DNA from: Poa pratensis
Lineage: Eukaryota; Streptophyta; Magnoliopsida; Poales; Poaceae
NCBI GenBank assembly: GCA_947311845.1
Contig: CAMZMU010000059.1
Coordinates: forward strand, 37,313,226-37,377,225
DNA: 64,000 nucleotides
Reading direction: 5' to 3'
Each line of letters opens with the position of its first letter. The first letter of the stretch is position 1. Position numbers and translations under genes: made by a program. This document shows, in pieces, positions 23,684 to 36,393 of this stretch. The notes beneath the pieces were generated by a model. That model was not told where the DNA came from, did not search any database, and saw only the letters and a list, made by a program, of their open reading frames with translations.

Positions 23684-24328
23684 CTAGAGAGCACCGTCCT
23701 GCGCGCCACCAAATCCGCCGCCTTTTGCGGCGCTATCGTGTTCGGAGCTCGGGCCCTGCTGCTCTGGGTGTGGGATCTGGGGAACCGCGTGTTGTTCGCC
23801 GGCGCCATCCGCGTCCGCCACCGGCGGCCTGTAGGCGTTCTTGAGGACCTTGATGCGGGTGAGCACGGTGTCGGGGAGCGGCGGCGAGACGATCTCGTAC
23901 TCCTGCATGCCGTAGCCGGTGCTGGGCCCGTGCTCGGCGAGGAAGAAGGCGAGATCGTACCTCTTATACCTGATGTCCAGCTCGGCGTCGCCGCCAGGAC
24001 GGAGCAGGGTGACGGTGTCCTCGGACCCCTTCTGCCCCTGCCACACGCCGCCGCCCTGCACGGTGCGGCTCTTGTTGCCGCCGGTCTGGGACGCGTCCCT
24101 GGGCGGGCCGAAGAAGAAGGCGTGGTCGCTGTACTCGTGGCCGTGCTTCTTGAGGATCTCCCACGGCGGGACGCTGCTGGGGTCGTCCTCGATGACGGCG
24201 TGCGCGTGTGGGTTGGGGAGGCCGAGCGCGCGCGGGATGAGGTAGTGGGCGACAATGTCGGCGTCCGTGGGGTCGAACTTGAACGCCGGCGGCGTGTTCA
24301 CGCCGAACCCGAACTTCTTGGCTTCCAT
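23684..24328 (-). CDS. Divergent NAC-domain protein, copy 1 (short)
   Basis: The single exon encodes 214 aa from ATG 24328 to TAG 23684. Residues about 10-160 follow the NAC order: PPAFKFDPTDADIVAHYL (subdomain A), VPPWEI, DHAFFFGPP (matching the E-W-Y-F-F-S/T-P block), VWQGQKG (matching W-K-A-T-G), then YGMQEYEIVSPPL and VLTRIKVLKN (matching M-H-E-Y-R-L and V-L-C-R-I). Usual NAC landmarks are altered, including WKATG, so DNA binding is uncertain. The protein ends GGFGGAQDGAL, exactly where copy 2 (42687-43768) continues into a Tyr/Asn-rich region, so copy 1 lacks that region. NAC proteins are plant transcription factors with an activation region after the NAC domain. I did not find an intron. 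Confidence 0.8.
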   Translation of the reverse strand: MEAKKFGFGVNTPPAFKFDPTDADIVAHYLIPRALGLPNPHAHAVIEDDPSSVPPWEILKKHGHEYSDHAFFFGPPRDASQTGGNKSRTVQGGGVWQGQKGSEDTVTLLRPGGDAELDIRYKRYDLAFFLAEHGPSTGYGMQEYEIVSPPLPDTVLTRIKVLKNAYRPPVADADGAGEQHAVPQIPHPEQQGPSSEHDSAAKGGGFGGAQDGAL

Positions 24329-24631
24329 CGATTGGATTTTGCTTCTGGTCTCGATGGGATTTGGGAGCTGGGACGTCTCGGTAGATTTTATGATAGATGT
24401 TCTGGGATGAGTTGTTACCGAACTTTTTCCGGGAGTGCACCAAATGCGTACCATATTTGGTCGCACTGCAATTATAAGACGATTACAACTCGCTGCCAAC
24501 GACGAGTATACGGCAAACTCCACACCCAGCTGGTCTAACATTACAACTACAATGCAAAAGACATTACAACTCCACGTAAGGTGCTTATGTTATACCAAAT
24601 CTATTTCGCGTAATTAGATTTGGATTGCCAA

Positions 24632-26741
24632 TCTTTACTATTAAAGCGCAGTTTGCCGTGATGGTATGTCTCGTGGTGTTCCGTGGTACGTCGTCCCAAC
24701 CCGATCCCCTTGCGCGATGAGCCAACTAGCGATCCTGACGGAAAATACGGGAAGAGGAGAAAGAAGGAGAACATCGGGGCAGCAGTTGTAGCACGAAACC
24801 ACGACTCCTCCTGGAAGCATACACTGCTAAAAATTCTCCACCCCAGATGACCCCACCGGAGGTCTTCTCCGTGCTGCGAGCTGGCCGACGGGCGCCGCCC
24901 CCTGCACCGGGGGGTAATGCCGATGTGTCCTCCACGCGGGAATGTCTCCTCGGCCAGTTCGCCGGGGCCGTCAACGCCTCGAGGTGAGCGACGCGGTTCA
25001 CTTCTGGCTTAGACAGTTAGACTGCAGAGGAGGGAGCAGCTGGTCCGAGGGCCACGGCCGCGTCGTCCTCTGCTGGTCCTGAATAGGACGAGACGCCGGA
25101 ACCGCTGGTGTCGAGGGCCACCTCCGTTTCCTCTCCGCCACGGTCGCCGATCTCGACTCCGACCCCAACAGTCCAACCTTCTCCGGTCTGTAAGCTCATC
25201 TTTCTGTGTTACTCCACTGGGACAGCGATGGAGATGCAATTATTGCCCTGCATCCCTTTCTTCTTCACAAGATATAAGGACTACAAATTGTGGTGTTAAT
25301 CTAAATTCAGTATATATTTTATATCATTTTTTGCATTGTTATAAAGCCTATTGCCAGCATCGCATGTTTGTATAGTGCTCTTATGGTTCTTCTACAAGAA
25401 ATCCAAGAAGTTACAGCAGATATACAGAAGTCTATATGCTCTGAAACCATTGAGAAGTAGAAAAGATAAAAGAATAGTATTAGGGTCCGGAAGTAATCAA
25501 AACAGAACTGGTACCTTCCAACAAACAACGTCAGGGTCTGGTACCTTACCAGCTCCTTTTAGTGGGCATGTTGTGCAAGAATTGAATCTTAGTAGGATGT
25601 TATGCTCCTAAGATTTATTGACTTCCATATGCATCGAATCGACTTGGCTTGCAGGTAGTGATTACTATCTGACTGCGTTCCAACTGGAATAATGAGATGT
25701 CCAGCCCGTAATTTACAGTTTCAGTGATATATGCTGCTTTTCTCGATTTTGCTGCAGTTGGCGAGGGGAGGCATTAGAAGCACATGACTTCATCAACAGG
25801 ATCAAGAAAGCTACCACATGATCTGATGAACTATGTTGTTCCTTCCCCCATCCCCACAGTTGCATTCAGGCACATTTTTCTTAGGACGCTATGTGATGTT
25901 ATGTCAGTGCACATAGCGGTCTCTAATTTATGTCATATAGTGTGATTTACGCAGCGGGGATCAAGGGTTTGTAACATTACATGCATAAGACAAGGTTATT
26001 ATATAGTAGAGAACGTACTGTGAGATCACTGAAAAAAGGAACTTTTGTATAGCGTGATCTGACTTAGAATTGCACATTGCAATTGTTTGACTTTTGAGAG
26101 TGTCTAATAAATTGAGGATAATTTCATTATCCTACATTTGGTTATAGTTTGTAGACAGGTTATCCAAGCTAGAAAAGAAAGGGTGGAGGCGAGGGCGAAC
26201 ATTCATGGTTTGCAATTCGGATGTAGAAGAGTATGTGCTGGTATGTTCTTTTTTGCATGCTCTCAAATGCTTGCTTAAGGCAGAGATAAACGACTGATTG
26301 ATGATGGCAGGGTAAGCCTTCACCGTCGAGGCCTCGCCGGAGGCAGAGTGGGATCTGGAGGTGGGTTCACCGAAACATTGCTAGAGCCAATAATGTGAAT
26401 GGAATGTCATCTTTTTATCAATATCAGTGTACATGCATATCTTGTGGCATAGCGGAGTGACGATGGTCGTAGACGTTGCTATATATGCACATTTGACGCT
26501 ATTATTGTATCCAGATGATGTGTGTTGCCATTGTCATGTGCCCTCGTTCAGTATTGATATTAGAGTAAAGATGCGCTTAATAATTACTTGTTCATAACTG
26601 AGAAGAGAGCTAGATGGTACAAGCGTGTGAAAAACACATTCTTGCACCTTCACGTGAAACCCTCGTCGTACCAACACATATTGCTTAGCATATGAGGGAA
26701 CAAATTTGAGTGACCGTTGCAACGCACGGGTATTCAACTAG
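24632..26741 (+). mobile_element. Helitron 1 (non-autonomous)
   Basis: The 5' end is TCTTTACTATTAAAG and the 3' end is CCGTTGCAACGCACGG, then GTATTCAACTAG. Both fit the grass Helitron consensus (5' TCTMTAYTA, 3' hairpin then CTAG). It lies precisely between host A (24631) and T (26742), the Helitron AT target, with no TSD. The 2110 bases contain GC-rich exon-like pieces (24840-25200) and a frame at 25351-25611 containing FYKKSKKLQQIYRSLYAL, possibly captured host exons whose origin I do not recognise. There is no Rep/helicase frame. Confidence 0.8.
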
Positions 26742-27043
26742 TCAAGGCATAAGAGCCGGCTTGGTGAAAGTTCAAGCTAGACTTTTATGTCATGGCCCTC
26801 CGACTCCACTACATAATTTTACTAGAGAAACTACAAGGGCCGAAAAGTTGGATCAAGTTGAATCACTGAAGTACTTGAATTGAGAGAATTAACAACGCAA
26901 CGCATGCCCCTCCCAGTGACCGGTTCCGCAAGTGGGTTGGCCCACTAGCACTTGTATTGTATCTCTGGTTTGTGAAGCTTCCGGTGGTTCAACGTCTAGG
27001 CAAAACTTGCCAGCCTGGACCATTTATTTCTTTCTCCCATTCA
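26742..27043. other. No supported gene
   Basis: Spacer between Helitron 1 and the MITE. No motif was recognised. Confidence 0.35.
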
Positions 27044-27347
27044 GGGCCTCTTTGATTCGTAGGATAGGAAAATCGTAGAAATAAGAAAATTGTAGGATTT
27101 CAATGTCGTGCACACTCCAATTCTATAGGATTTTGCATGCACCAAAATTTGTTTGATTCCACCAAAGGTATTGTAAAATGAGTTTGGAGTGAATGTTAGA
27201 TTTCCTATGGGAAGTAGTATAATGATTTCTATAGGAATTTTCCCTATAAGATCTAATCCTACAAATCAAATGACCACGATATGAAAATTTCGTATAGGAT
27301 TCATTCCTCCACAAATCCTTTGCAATTCCTTTGAATCAAAGGAGCCC
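27044..27347. mobile_element. Foldback MITE with GGGCYYCTTTGATTC ends
   Basis: The left end is GGGCCTCTTTGATTC and the right end is GAATCAAAGGAGCCC. TCA flanks both sides (27041-27043 and 27348-27350). The 304-base element has no ORF. A diverged relative is at 53222-53550, sharing AATCCTACAAATCAAATGACCA and TTTGAATCAAAGGAGCC. A 3-base TSD suggests PIF/Harbinger-type (Tourist-like) mobilisation, although TCA is not the usual TWA. Confidence 0.7.
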
Positions 27348-27350
27348 TCA

Positions 27351-27930
27351 TGCATTGTTAGGGTTCAAACTCTTCGTTGGTGGTCTTTCGCTTCCTCTAC
27401 ATATATCATACGTTGCTTGTCCATCCAACGATAGGGAAACAACAACATACAACCTACTTCGTTTTAGTGGAATATATGGGGAGGCCAACACAGCCAGTAG
27501 GGCAAAAACTTGGGAGGTTTGAAGAACCATGAAATATCAAGATGATCTGTTTTGGCTGTGTGCTGGTGATTTTGAGAATATAGCGTCTCACAGGAGACAT
27601 AAAAATAAGGCTCGGCTCTTGAGGAAGAACGGTGGATCCTCGTGTAACACTACCGAGGGCATGCAGAGATGACACTGACCTTCTACCAAGCTCTGTACAC
27701 GTCTAAAGGTTACAGAAACAGTGCTCAAATACTAGGTTTGATTAAAAACCTTGTTTCCTACGATCTGAGTAGCTCGCTGGCGACATCGATCAACGAATAT
27801 GAAATTGAGGACTCTATTCCAGATGGGCCCTAAGAAGGTCAGGCCCTAATCGACATTGTCATATCCTAAAAGCCTATGTGTGTCATGCGGTACGTGACTT
27901 CTTGGAGGGAAAAGATAGCCTGTATGATTT
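27351..27930 (+). pseudogene. L1-type LINE ORF2 remnant, 5' part
   Basis: The translation includes RFSGIYGEANTASRAKTWE and WLCAGDFENIA, which match the endonuclease signature of plant L1 ORF2 (...F-x-G-x-Y-G-E..., W-L-C-x-G-D-F-N-E-I). Further on it reads TLTFYQALYTS and ends KDSLYD at the insertion point. The RT region resumes beyond the nested insertion at 41924. Stops (for example after KTWEV) and frameshifts make it non-functional. Confidence 0.7.
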
Positions 27931-28446
27931 TTTTTCGAGTAACCTCGAAGAGGGCAGGGCGTTCCTGCAATTCGTATAGAAGAAGAATTGACCCAGTTTA
28001 TAAGGAAGACTGGGCCCAAAAACCATACAGATGCCCTGTTTATGAGGAAAACAGGGCCAGAAAACCACACAAGCGAGGGGACCGTTGCCCACACGACGCA
28101 AGCCCACCGAACGCCACAAAAACACACCACCAACCCCGGGGCCGCCGCCCCGACTTACACCACTCGGCACAAAAGCCGCACACGAACCACAACGCCGCAC
28201 GACCCAGCCGTCTCGTAGCCCTTGCTACCCTCGCTAAAGACGACCGCCCGCAGACCTCAACGTCGCGCCAAATCCGGGGCCGCCGCCCCGGCGTAGCAAC
28301 CAGGTCAAACTCCGCATTGCCGGAGCCGAACTAGCTGGGTCGACACACTTTATGCCCTCGCAGCACCAAGACGCCACCCAAACCTCGCTATGCGAAGGTC
28401 CTGCCCCATAGGACCGTCGATGTAGAGGGGACCGAGGCCGCCGCCT

Positions 28447-29809
28447 TGATGACCCACAAGTATTGGGGATCGCAACAGTCTTCGAGGGAAGTAAAACCCA
28501 AATTTATTGATTCAACACAGGGGAGCAACAGTTTATCAGTTCAGCTGCACCTGGAAATAGACTTGCTCGACACAGTTTATCAGTAGCAACAGTTTTATAG
28601 CAGTAGCAGTAGTGAAATAATAGCAGCAGTAAAATAAAAGCAGCAGTAATAATTGAAGTAGACAGCAGGATTAAAATACTGTAGGCATAGGGATGGATGA
28701 ACGGGCGTTGCATGGATAAGATAATTCATATAATAGTCAAGCGTAGGGCATTTGCAGATAGATAATAATAAAGTATCCAGGTAATAATCAATCATAGGCA
28801 TGTGTTCCGTATTTAGTCGTACGTGCTCGCAATGAGAAACTTGCACAACATCTTCTGTCCTACCAGCCCGTTTGCAGCGGGGCCTCAAGGGAAACTACTG
28901 GTAATTAAGGTGCTCCTTTTAATAAAGCACCGGAGCAAAGCATTAACACTCCGTGAACACATGTGATCCTCACATTACAGCCATCCCCTCCAGTTATCCC
29001 AATTGTTGTCACTTTGGGGCCTCGGGTTCCGGACAATTATATGTGTAAACAACTTGCAGATATGATCTAAAACAATAATTATCCTCATGATTCAATAACA
29101 TGTTCAGATCTGAAATCATGGCACTCGGGCCCTAGTGTCAAGCATTAAGCATAACAAGTTGCAACAATGACATAAAGTACTAACAACGGATACTAGGCAC
29201 CATGCCCTAACAATCTGATATCTATTACATGAATGATCTCATCCAATCCCTACCATCCCCTTCAGCCTACAGCGGGGATTACTCACACATGGATGGGGGA
29301 ATCATGGATGGTTGATGGAGAGGCGTCGGTGATGATGATGGCGATGATCTCCTCCAATTCCCCGTCCCGGCAGGGTGCCAGAACGGAGTTTCTGATCCCC
29401 GAAATAGGGTTTTCGGTGGCGGCGGAGCTCTGGAGTGTTTCTGGAAAAAGCGTCGATCCCCTCGGGTTTTTAGGTCAAGGGGATAAGTAGTCGAAAGGGG
29501 GACGCGAGGTGGTGCCGAGGCGGCCACACCACCCCCGGCGCGGCAGCCTGGCCGCGCGGGCCCATGGTGTGGGGCCCTCGTGGCCCACCTCCGTCTCGTC
29601 TTCTGGCTCCGTGTGTCTTCTGGAAAAATAGGAACTCAGGATATTTTTCGGGAATTTTCCCGAAACTTGACTTTCTGCACAAAAAAAGACACCAGGGCAA
29701 TTCTGCTGAAAACAGCGTTAGTCCGTGTTAGTTGCATTCAAAACACACAAATTAGAGGTAAAACAACAGCAAAAGTGTTCGGGAAAGTAGATACGTTTTG
29801 GACGTATCA
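28447..29809 (-). repeat. 3' LTR of the gypsy element
   Basis: On the minus strand it begins TGATACGTCCAAAACGTATC and ends in CATCA. The sequence is near-identical to 38234-39628. The main difference is an indel of about 30 bases near the minus-strand end (ATATTTATAAGCC... is present only in the other LTR). Confidence 0.9.
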
Positions 29810-29824
29810 ACTCCCCCCAAGCTT
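29810..29824 (-). promoter_or_regulatory. Polypurine tract (plus-strand primer)
   Basis: The minus strand reads AAGCTTGGGGGGAGT directly before the 3' LTR, the expected place and composition for a PPT. Confidence 0.85.
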
Positions 29825-31894
29825 AGCTTATTGCTTGTCCTCAAGCAATTCAGTTAACAACTGAGTGCGATAAAAGAAACTTTTACGAACACATTTGCTT
29901 CATATGATGTAAATATTCTCACTATATGATCAAGTACTTAGGCAATTCATAATAAAGGAATGTAGATAATGCCACCTAGTAGCTATGTGAACTATGAAAA
30001 GATACCAACACACTAAGAATAAATAACATGAAATAAATCTATCTGCAGGATTGCAATGTTCATAATAAGATATGATAAAGTGGTATCTCGCTTGCCTTTA
30101 TTTGTAGAGCAAAACATAAATGCCAAGGCACCTCTGAAGTTCAAGTGAAGACTAGAAGTAAAAATATCAAAGATAAGAGCATCAAAGTTATACCACAGTT
30201 AACCGTATTCTGGGACAAACATTACACTAAGAATGACAGTTATGCTCTCGAGAAGGTGCTCAAAGAAAGGATGGTGACTCAACATAAAAATAAAAGATTG
30301 GCCCTTCGCAGAGGGAAGCAGGGATTAACATGTGCTAGAGCTTTTTATTTATAAAACAGAGGTAAAAATTGTTTTGGGAGGTGGTTGTTCCTGTCAACGA
30401 ATCAGAAAATGGAAAGTACAATATGACCCCTGCCAACCAGACTTTTAAGAGCGGCTCCCATGAAGGACGTTATTTCTACCAGCAAGGCAGATCATCCCTC
30501 TTTTCTCTTTTGTTTACACATGCAGATATTTCACTGGTATCATTGCTTGTCTGATAAATCAGGGCAAAAATGTGAAGAGAATTAAGCGGTTAAAGTTGTA
30601 ATTAATTGGGACTGGGCACCCCATTTGCCAGCTCTTTTTGCAAAATTAATGGATAAGCGGATGTATATGCCGCTAGTCCGGTGGTAAAGTCTGTTTGACA
30701 AGTGACATAAAGACATCCACCCCGTCCTCATGAGCTAAAAACAGTGTCACAAAATGAGAAGTATTTTGAAGGTTTTAAAGGTAGCACATGAAAATTTACT
30801 TGGAATGGTTCGAAATACCATGCATAGGAATTTTTGGTGGACTCTTTGGATAACTTGGTTTTTAAGGATTTGGAAGCACGAGCAGCATTCCCGCTCAGTA
30901 CAAGTGAAGGCTAGCAATAGACTGGGAAGCGACAATCAAGAGAGCAATAACCGTCATAATCATGCTTGCGACAGAATAAAATTAACGGGGCATAAAAGTG
31001 ATACTAGAACTCTGAGGCAAAATAAATCATCAAGGCTTAATTGACTTTTTGTTTTTCAGTCATGAGCATGCGTGAGCATGTGCCAAGTCAATTCAAGTGA
31101 ATCATTCAGAGGAGGATACCACCATGTCATACCCTTTTATGAATAGAACAATGCAAGCAAATATCTATATGACATGTTATATACTATTAGTGAATTGGAA
31201 CTGATCATATGAAAACATGAACTACTAAGCATCCATTAAATAACATTGCCCTCATACGAATCAGCTAAGCATGTCCACATGAGCGAGTATATGTACAAAA
31301 ATGAAAACAAATAGAGTTCATACCAGCCTCTCACCACAACTCGAGTTGTCATAAATCGTCATTATTGCTTTTCACTTGTGTGGCTTGAATGATATGAAAT
31401 GATAACCAAGCTCCAATGGAGTCACGGAAGACTGTTGAACTCTGCAACAACTATACAAAACCGAAGAAGAACAACAAATATTTTTGGGTTTTCGATTTGA
31501 AACGAACAAAGAAAGGAACAAACAAATAAAGCAAAATCTTTTTGGATTTTTGAATACTAAACCGAAGCTAAAAGATAAAGCAAACCAGTACTAAAAGTAC
31601 ACAAGAGGTAAACAAAGAGAAATAACAGAAATATTTTTGGTCTTTTTGGGTTTTGGAAAATAAAATCAAAACAAGAAACAACAACGAAAAAGAAAGAAAC
31701 GAAACATGGATATACAAAGTACCGACCGAATATGATATAAAGTGAGTGAGATGTCGGTGTACCTCCCCCCAAGCTTAGGCTTTTGGCCTAAGTGGAGATC
31801 AATCATCGGCGTGGGTGTCGCTCCACCCCGGTGAATCATCCCAGCATGATCGTAATCAGGCTCCCGTGAAGAAGAAGGGGCAGAAGTCCCATAA
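29825..31894 (-). other. Non-coding internal region of the gypsy element
   Basis: About 2 kb with no conserved coding frame. It includes a second PPT-like tract at 31762-31780 (minus strand GCCTAAGCTTGGGGGGAGG), just after the extra ORF. Confidence 0.6.
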
Positions 31895-33009
31895 TCAAAG
31901 TGCTGGTACGGGAAGCCCGCGATGTCGGAAGGCTGAGTGAAACCCCATCGGGCCCTCTCCATCATCCTCTGGGCGAGGGCCATGCTCCTCTAAGTATGCC
32001 TCAAGATCATCCTCAGATAATGACCACCTTTCCCTGGCATCAAGGTTAAACAAAAGAGGTGCAGGCAAACAAACTAATCGTTCGGACTTAATTAATCTCC
32101 ACCTGCGTTTCTGGAAAAAGGTTATTTCGTAGACTAAGTTATTCAAGGTAGCCCAGTTAGAAACAAATTTATGACTTATCATGGAATTAATATCAAGCCT
32201 TTCTATAGGAAACTGAATGTCTAAATGATGCGGCCCTACACCATGCATAGCTAATAAACGAGAAGCAATAAGACCTCCACAGATTCCCCCTTTCTCGCGG
32301 TTAGCTGAAAGACGGAAAGCTATCAAAGCACCTAGATTATAAGTCCTATCACACCTCAAAGCAGCTGAAATGAAAGCCAAATCATAAACAGATAATTTGC
32401 TTGCAGTTTTCCTAGCTAGAACACACTTGCCAATGTAATAGGCAAAATATCGAATAGATGGGAGTTGAATGCTTCGAATTTTACCACTCTCCTCTTCTAA
32501 ACTTCTCCCTTGGCAGATTTCCTTATACAGGTCCATTAGAGGTTAGGTTGCCCTCTAATCTTCTCACGCGATCCCCAATGCGGTACCTTAATAGCTGTGC
32601 AAAAATCATCAAAGGGCAAATCCACAGCTATATTGTAGATGTTATAGTGAACCATGGGGTTAGGTGAAGACCAACTGAATCTAAAGTTTTGCACTACCGA
32701 CATAGTCAGTTTTGCATATTGATATGGTTCATCAACAACAAAATCTTCCAACCCTGCATTAGAGATTAGAGTGTTGAAATCTTGCAAGATTCCTGCAGCA
32801 GTCATGAAGTTAGAGCATGGATAGATTGAGGGGAACACGGCATCTTCGCGGTTGACCCCCATGACTTCATGCACCTCCAATTCATTGTAATCAAGTTGAT
32901 GTTCATTCATCCTTCTTTTCTGAAATTTTAAACAAAACCTCATAAAACATGATTTTGGAGCAACTAAATCAAAGAAACTACTATAGAGACTTGCAAGAGG
33001 GCTACACAT
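31895..33009 (-). pseudogene. Extra retroelement ORF, frameshifted
   Basis: Two overlapping frames form one protein. The upstream frame (33009-32536) holds MNEHQLDYNELEVHEVMG and ends HWGSREKIRGQPNL-stop. The downstream frame resumes MDLYKEICQGRSLEEESGK and runs to 31895. The break is near 32536, in the short repeat CCTAACCT. The middle (LSVYDLAFISAALRCDR, GGICGGLIASRLLAM) resembles the ATHILA-type ORF found in some plant gypsy elements; this assignment is from memory and tentative. The function is unknown. It lies after the protease region, where an envelope-like or accessory ORF would be. Confidence 0.5.
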
Positions 33010-33702
33010 GCATCAAAACTAATTAATCTAAGCATAGAACAAGCATGCAAACACACTAACATGTCACCTACAGTACTAAAATGCTCAAGAAATACACAAC
33101 TAAACAAAATTCTACTTGGATAAACGGAGGAGTCACATACCGGAGAGCAAATGGTCCAAATCTCAGCAACAAAGATGGGCTGAGCAAGGAGATCGAAAAA
33201 CTCGAGCAAGAGCAGCAAGAACACGGGTTTGAACAATGGTGGTGTGTTTGGTCGGGAGAGAGAAAGAAATGAGAGGAAGATGGGTGAGTGGAGGGCCAGG
33301 TGGGACCCACACCATGCCACGGCGCGGCCCACACCCCTGCCGCGCGGTGGGGTGGTGTGGAGGCATGGTGGGTCCCCCTGGTCAGCCCAGGCACTCCCAC
33401 ATTCCTCTTTAAAAACTAAGATTTATGGTATAATTTTCAGAAATTTTTGAAAACTTTCATTTTGCACATTTTCTGGTATTTAAATAATAAACTTAGAGCA
33501 GAAATAAATTTTATAAAGACCAATTTCAACTAAAACTTTGCAAGTTCAGTAACACAACAGTAGGTAAAACAAGGTTGAGAAATAAAATGTTGTTTAGTGC
33601 TTCTATGCATTTAAAACATATTTGTTAACAAGGTTGATCAAGTCTTGTCACCAAATAAATTTTATATGACATAAAAGAATTAAACCACATGAGACAATCA
33701 TG

Positions 33703-34506
33703 TTACCTTAATTGTATAGCAATAGATCCAATCATAATACTTTGAAATCCTTCTTGAGGTTCATAAATAGGGCAATCAATACTTCCCACTTTGATAGTTC
33801 TAAGATTGGCTATTGTATTTACTCCATATATCTTGTCCGGCTTTTTGGGAAAATAAACAGTATGCTCTTTGTCATTAACATTGAAGGTTACTTTTCCTTT
33901 GTTGCAATCAATAACAGCCCCTGCAGTGTTAAGAAAAGGTCTCCCAAGAATAATAGACATATTATCATCTTCAGGCATTTCCAACACAACAAAGTCAGTT
34001 AATATTAAACAATTATTAGCCACTTGAACAGGAACATCCTCACATATGCCAACAGGAACAGCAGTAGATTTATCAGCCATTTGCAAAGATATATCAGTTG
34101 GTATCAATTTTTCTAAATAGAGTCTCTTATAAAGAGAAAAGGCATAACACTAACTCCTGCTCCTAAATCACATAGAGCAGTTCTAACATAATTATTCTTA
34201 ATAGAGCATGGGATAGTTGGTATACCTGGATCTCCAAGTTTCTTTGGAACCTTACCATTGAAAGAGTAATTAGCAAGCATAGTAGAAATTTCCTCATTAG
34301 GAATTTTCCTTTTGTTAGAGACAATATCTTTCATATATTTTGAATAAGGAGGCAATTTAATAGCATCAGTCAAAGGAATTTGCAAAAACAAGGGTTTCAT
34401 CCATTCACAAAATTTATTATAGTGTTCCTCTTCCTTTGATTTATGTTTCTTATTAGGAAAAGGCATTTGCTTTTGCACCCAAGGTTCTCTCTCATTACCA
34501 TGCTTT
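33703..34506 (-). pseudogene. Retropepsin-like protease region, frameshifted
   Basis: Following gag, the frame reads PWVQKQMPFPNKKHKSKEEE and then ALCDLGAGVSVMPF, the retropepsin D-L/T-G-A motif, with Gly where Ser usually follows GA. A one-base deletion in a T-run near 34131 then breaks the frame. It resumes as LIPTDISLQMADKS, through IILGRPFLNTAGAVID (the conserved I-L-G-R-P-F-L motif) to KPDKIYGVN. It is followed by a stop at 33703 and no RT domain. Confidence 0.8.
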
Positions 34507-36393
34507 TAGCAATGAAATCTTCTTTAGTATACTTTTTATTCTTAGTATGCTTTTCAGGTTCATCTTCACTCTCCTCTTTATCAGAAGCATCATTTTTATC
34601 CTTATCATTGTTATGTTCATTACCACTTTCAGTTTCAGCATCAGAGATAGATATACTATTTGGATCATTAACATGCTCATTTTCTTTAATTGATTCAGGA
34701 GATTCTTCAACATGTTTATGTTTCTTCTTCTTCTTTTTCTTAGAAGGAGTACTAGTTTCATTAGCTAGTTGAGAATCTTGCTCAATTCTTTTAGGATGTC
34801 CTTCAGGATACAAGGGATCCTGAGTAGAAGCACCACCTCTAGTTCCTACTCCATAAGCATGTTTTTCATTTTCTCTAGAAGCATTAACTAGCAGATCTTT
34901 TTGTACCTTAGTGAGTTGATCTATTTGAGTTTGAACCATATGGAAATGTTTAATAAGCATTTTAACATCATTAGAAGTTCTTTCCACAATATCATGCAAT
35001 TTACTCATAGCTCTAGAATTTTCCATCAGATGATTCTGCACTCTCATATTAAAGTTATCCTGCTTAACAATATAATTATCAAATTCATCTAAGCATTGAT
35101 CAGGAGTTTTAGAATAAGGAATATCCCTATCATCAAAATGTTGGAGAGAGTGTACCTCAACTACTGATGGGTGAGGAATTGGCTTACATAATTCTTCTAT
35201 TGGTGGTAGATTCTTCACATCTTCAGATTTAATACCCTTCTCTTTAAGAGATTTCTTGGCTTCTCTCATTTCTTCATCACTTAGTTCAAGAATTCCTCTC
35301 TTCTTTGGTGTGGGTATCGGGGTCGGCTCAGGTATAGTCCAATCATCATGATTTTGGCTTATTTTATCCATTAATTCCTCAGCTTCATCTGGAGTTCTTT
35401 TCCTGAAAACACAACCAGCACAACTATCTAGGTATGTCCTAGATTCAACAGTTAGTCCATTATAGAATATATCAAGAAGTTCATTTTTAGCTAATTGATG
35501 TCCAGGCCGAGCTCTGAGTAAAGAACAAAACCTTGCCCAAGATTTAGGCAATTTCTCGGCTTCCAATTGTTTGAAATTAAAGATTCTCTGTAAAGCAGCA
35601 TGTTGAGCACTAGCAGGAAAATATTTCTGGAAGAAAGCATTAACCAAATCCATAGGACTTTTAATGGATCCAGGAGATAAACTATTAAACCAAGTTTTAG
35701 CTTCATCTTTTAATGAGAAAGGAAATATTTTAGTAACGAAGTAACTGCGTTTCTTAATGTCATCAGAAAACACACTACTTAAAGTAGAAAGAGTGTTCAT
35801 ATGTTCTACAGCACTTTCATTTTCAGTTCCTCGAAAAGGTTCTTTCTCAACAATAGATATATGTGACAAGTCCATAGAGAAATCATAATCTTTATCTTTT
35901 ATATCAATGGGAGATGTAGCAAACTTAGCATCAGGAGACAGTTTGTAATTAACAGCACGTCTTGCAAGAAGATTTTTAATAGCACTAGCATCTTTAGAAG
36001 CATTGCATTCTTCAATAAATTCATCATCAAGTTCAACATAAGATTCCTCGAAATCATCACTAGTATGATCTCTTAATTCAGGTGAACTAACAGGTGTAAT
36101 GGGACTTTCATTAGGTGTTTCAGCATTTTCAGTTTGTTTTGACTTAGCAATTGTAGCATCTAGAAAAGGACCTAATGAACCACTCTCATCAAGCACAGTA
36201 GAAGCATCATCAAAATTTCAGAAGTATTTTCAGATTCAGCAGAAGTAGCAGCACGTGAAGCATGTGTATGTGGTGGTGTGACAAGTTGACTTATAACAGA
36301 CGGTGAATCAAGAGCAGCAGAAGTACTCAGAGTTGTACCTCTCCTTGTAGTGGATGGCAATATGCGAACCTTCTTATCACGAGGTTTACCCAT
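34507..36393 (-). pseudogene. Gypsy gag, frameshifted
   Basis: The start MGKPRDKKVRILPSTTRRG is at 36393. A one-base deletion in an A-run near 36213-36217 shifts to the frame beginning DESGSLGPFLDATI. The Retrotrans_gag domain is clear: FPFSLKDEAKTWFNSLSPGS, MDLVNAFFQKYFP, then LPKSWARFCSLLRARPGH. A lysine run (SKKKKKKKHKH) and acidic stretch follow. A second one-base deletion in an A-run near 34507 breaks the link to the protease frame. No CCHC zinc knuckle was seen. Confidence 0.85.

Noticed and set aside
30145..31044. Plus-strand small frames within the gypsy element
   Set aside because: They are antisense to the element's coding direction and show no retroelement or host protein motif.
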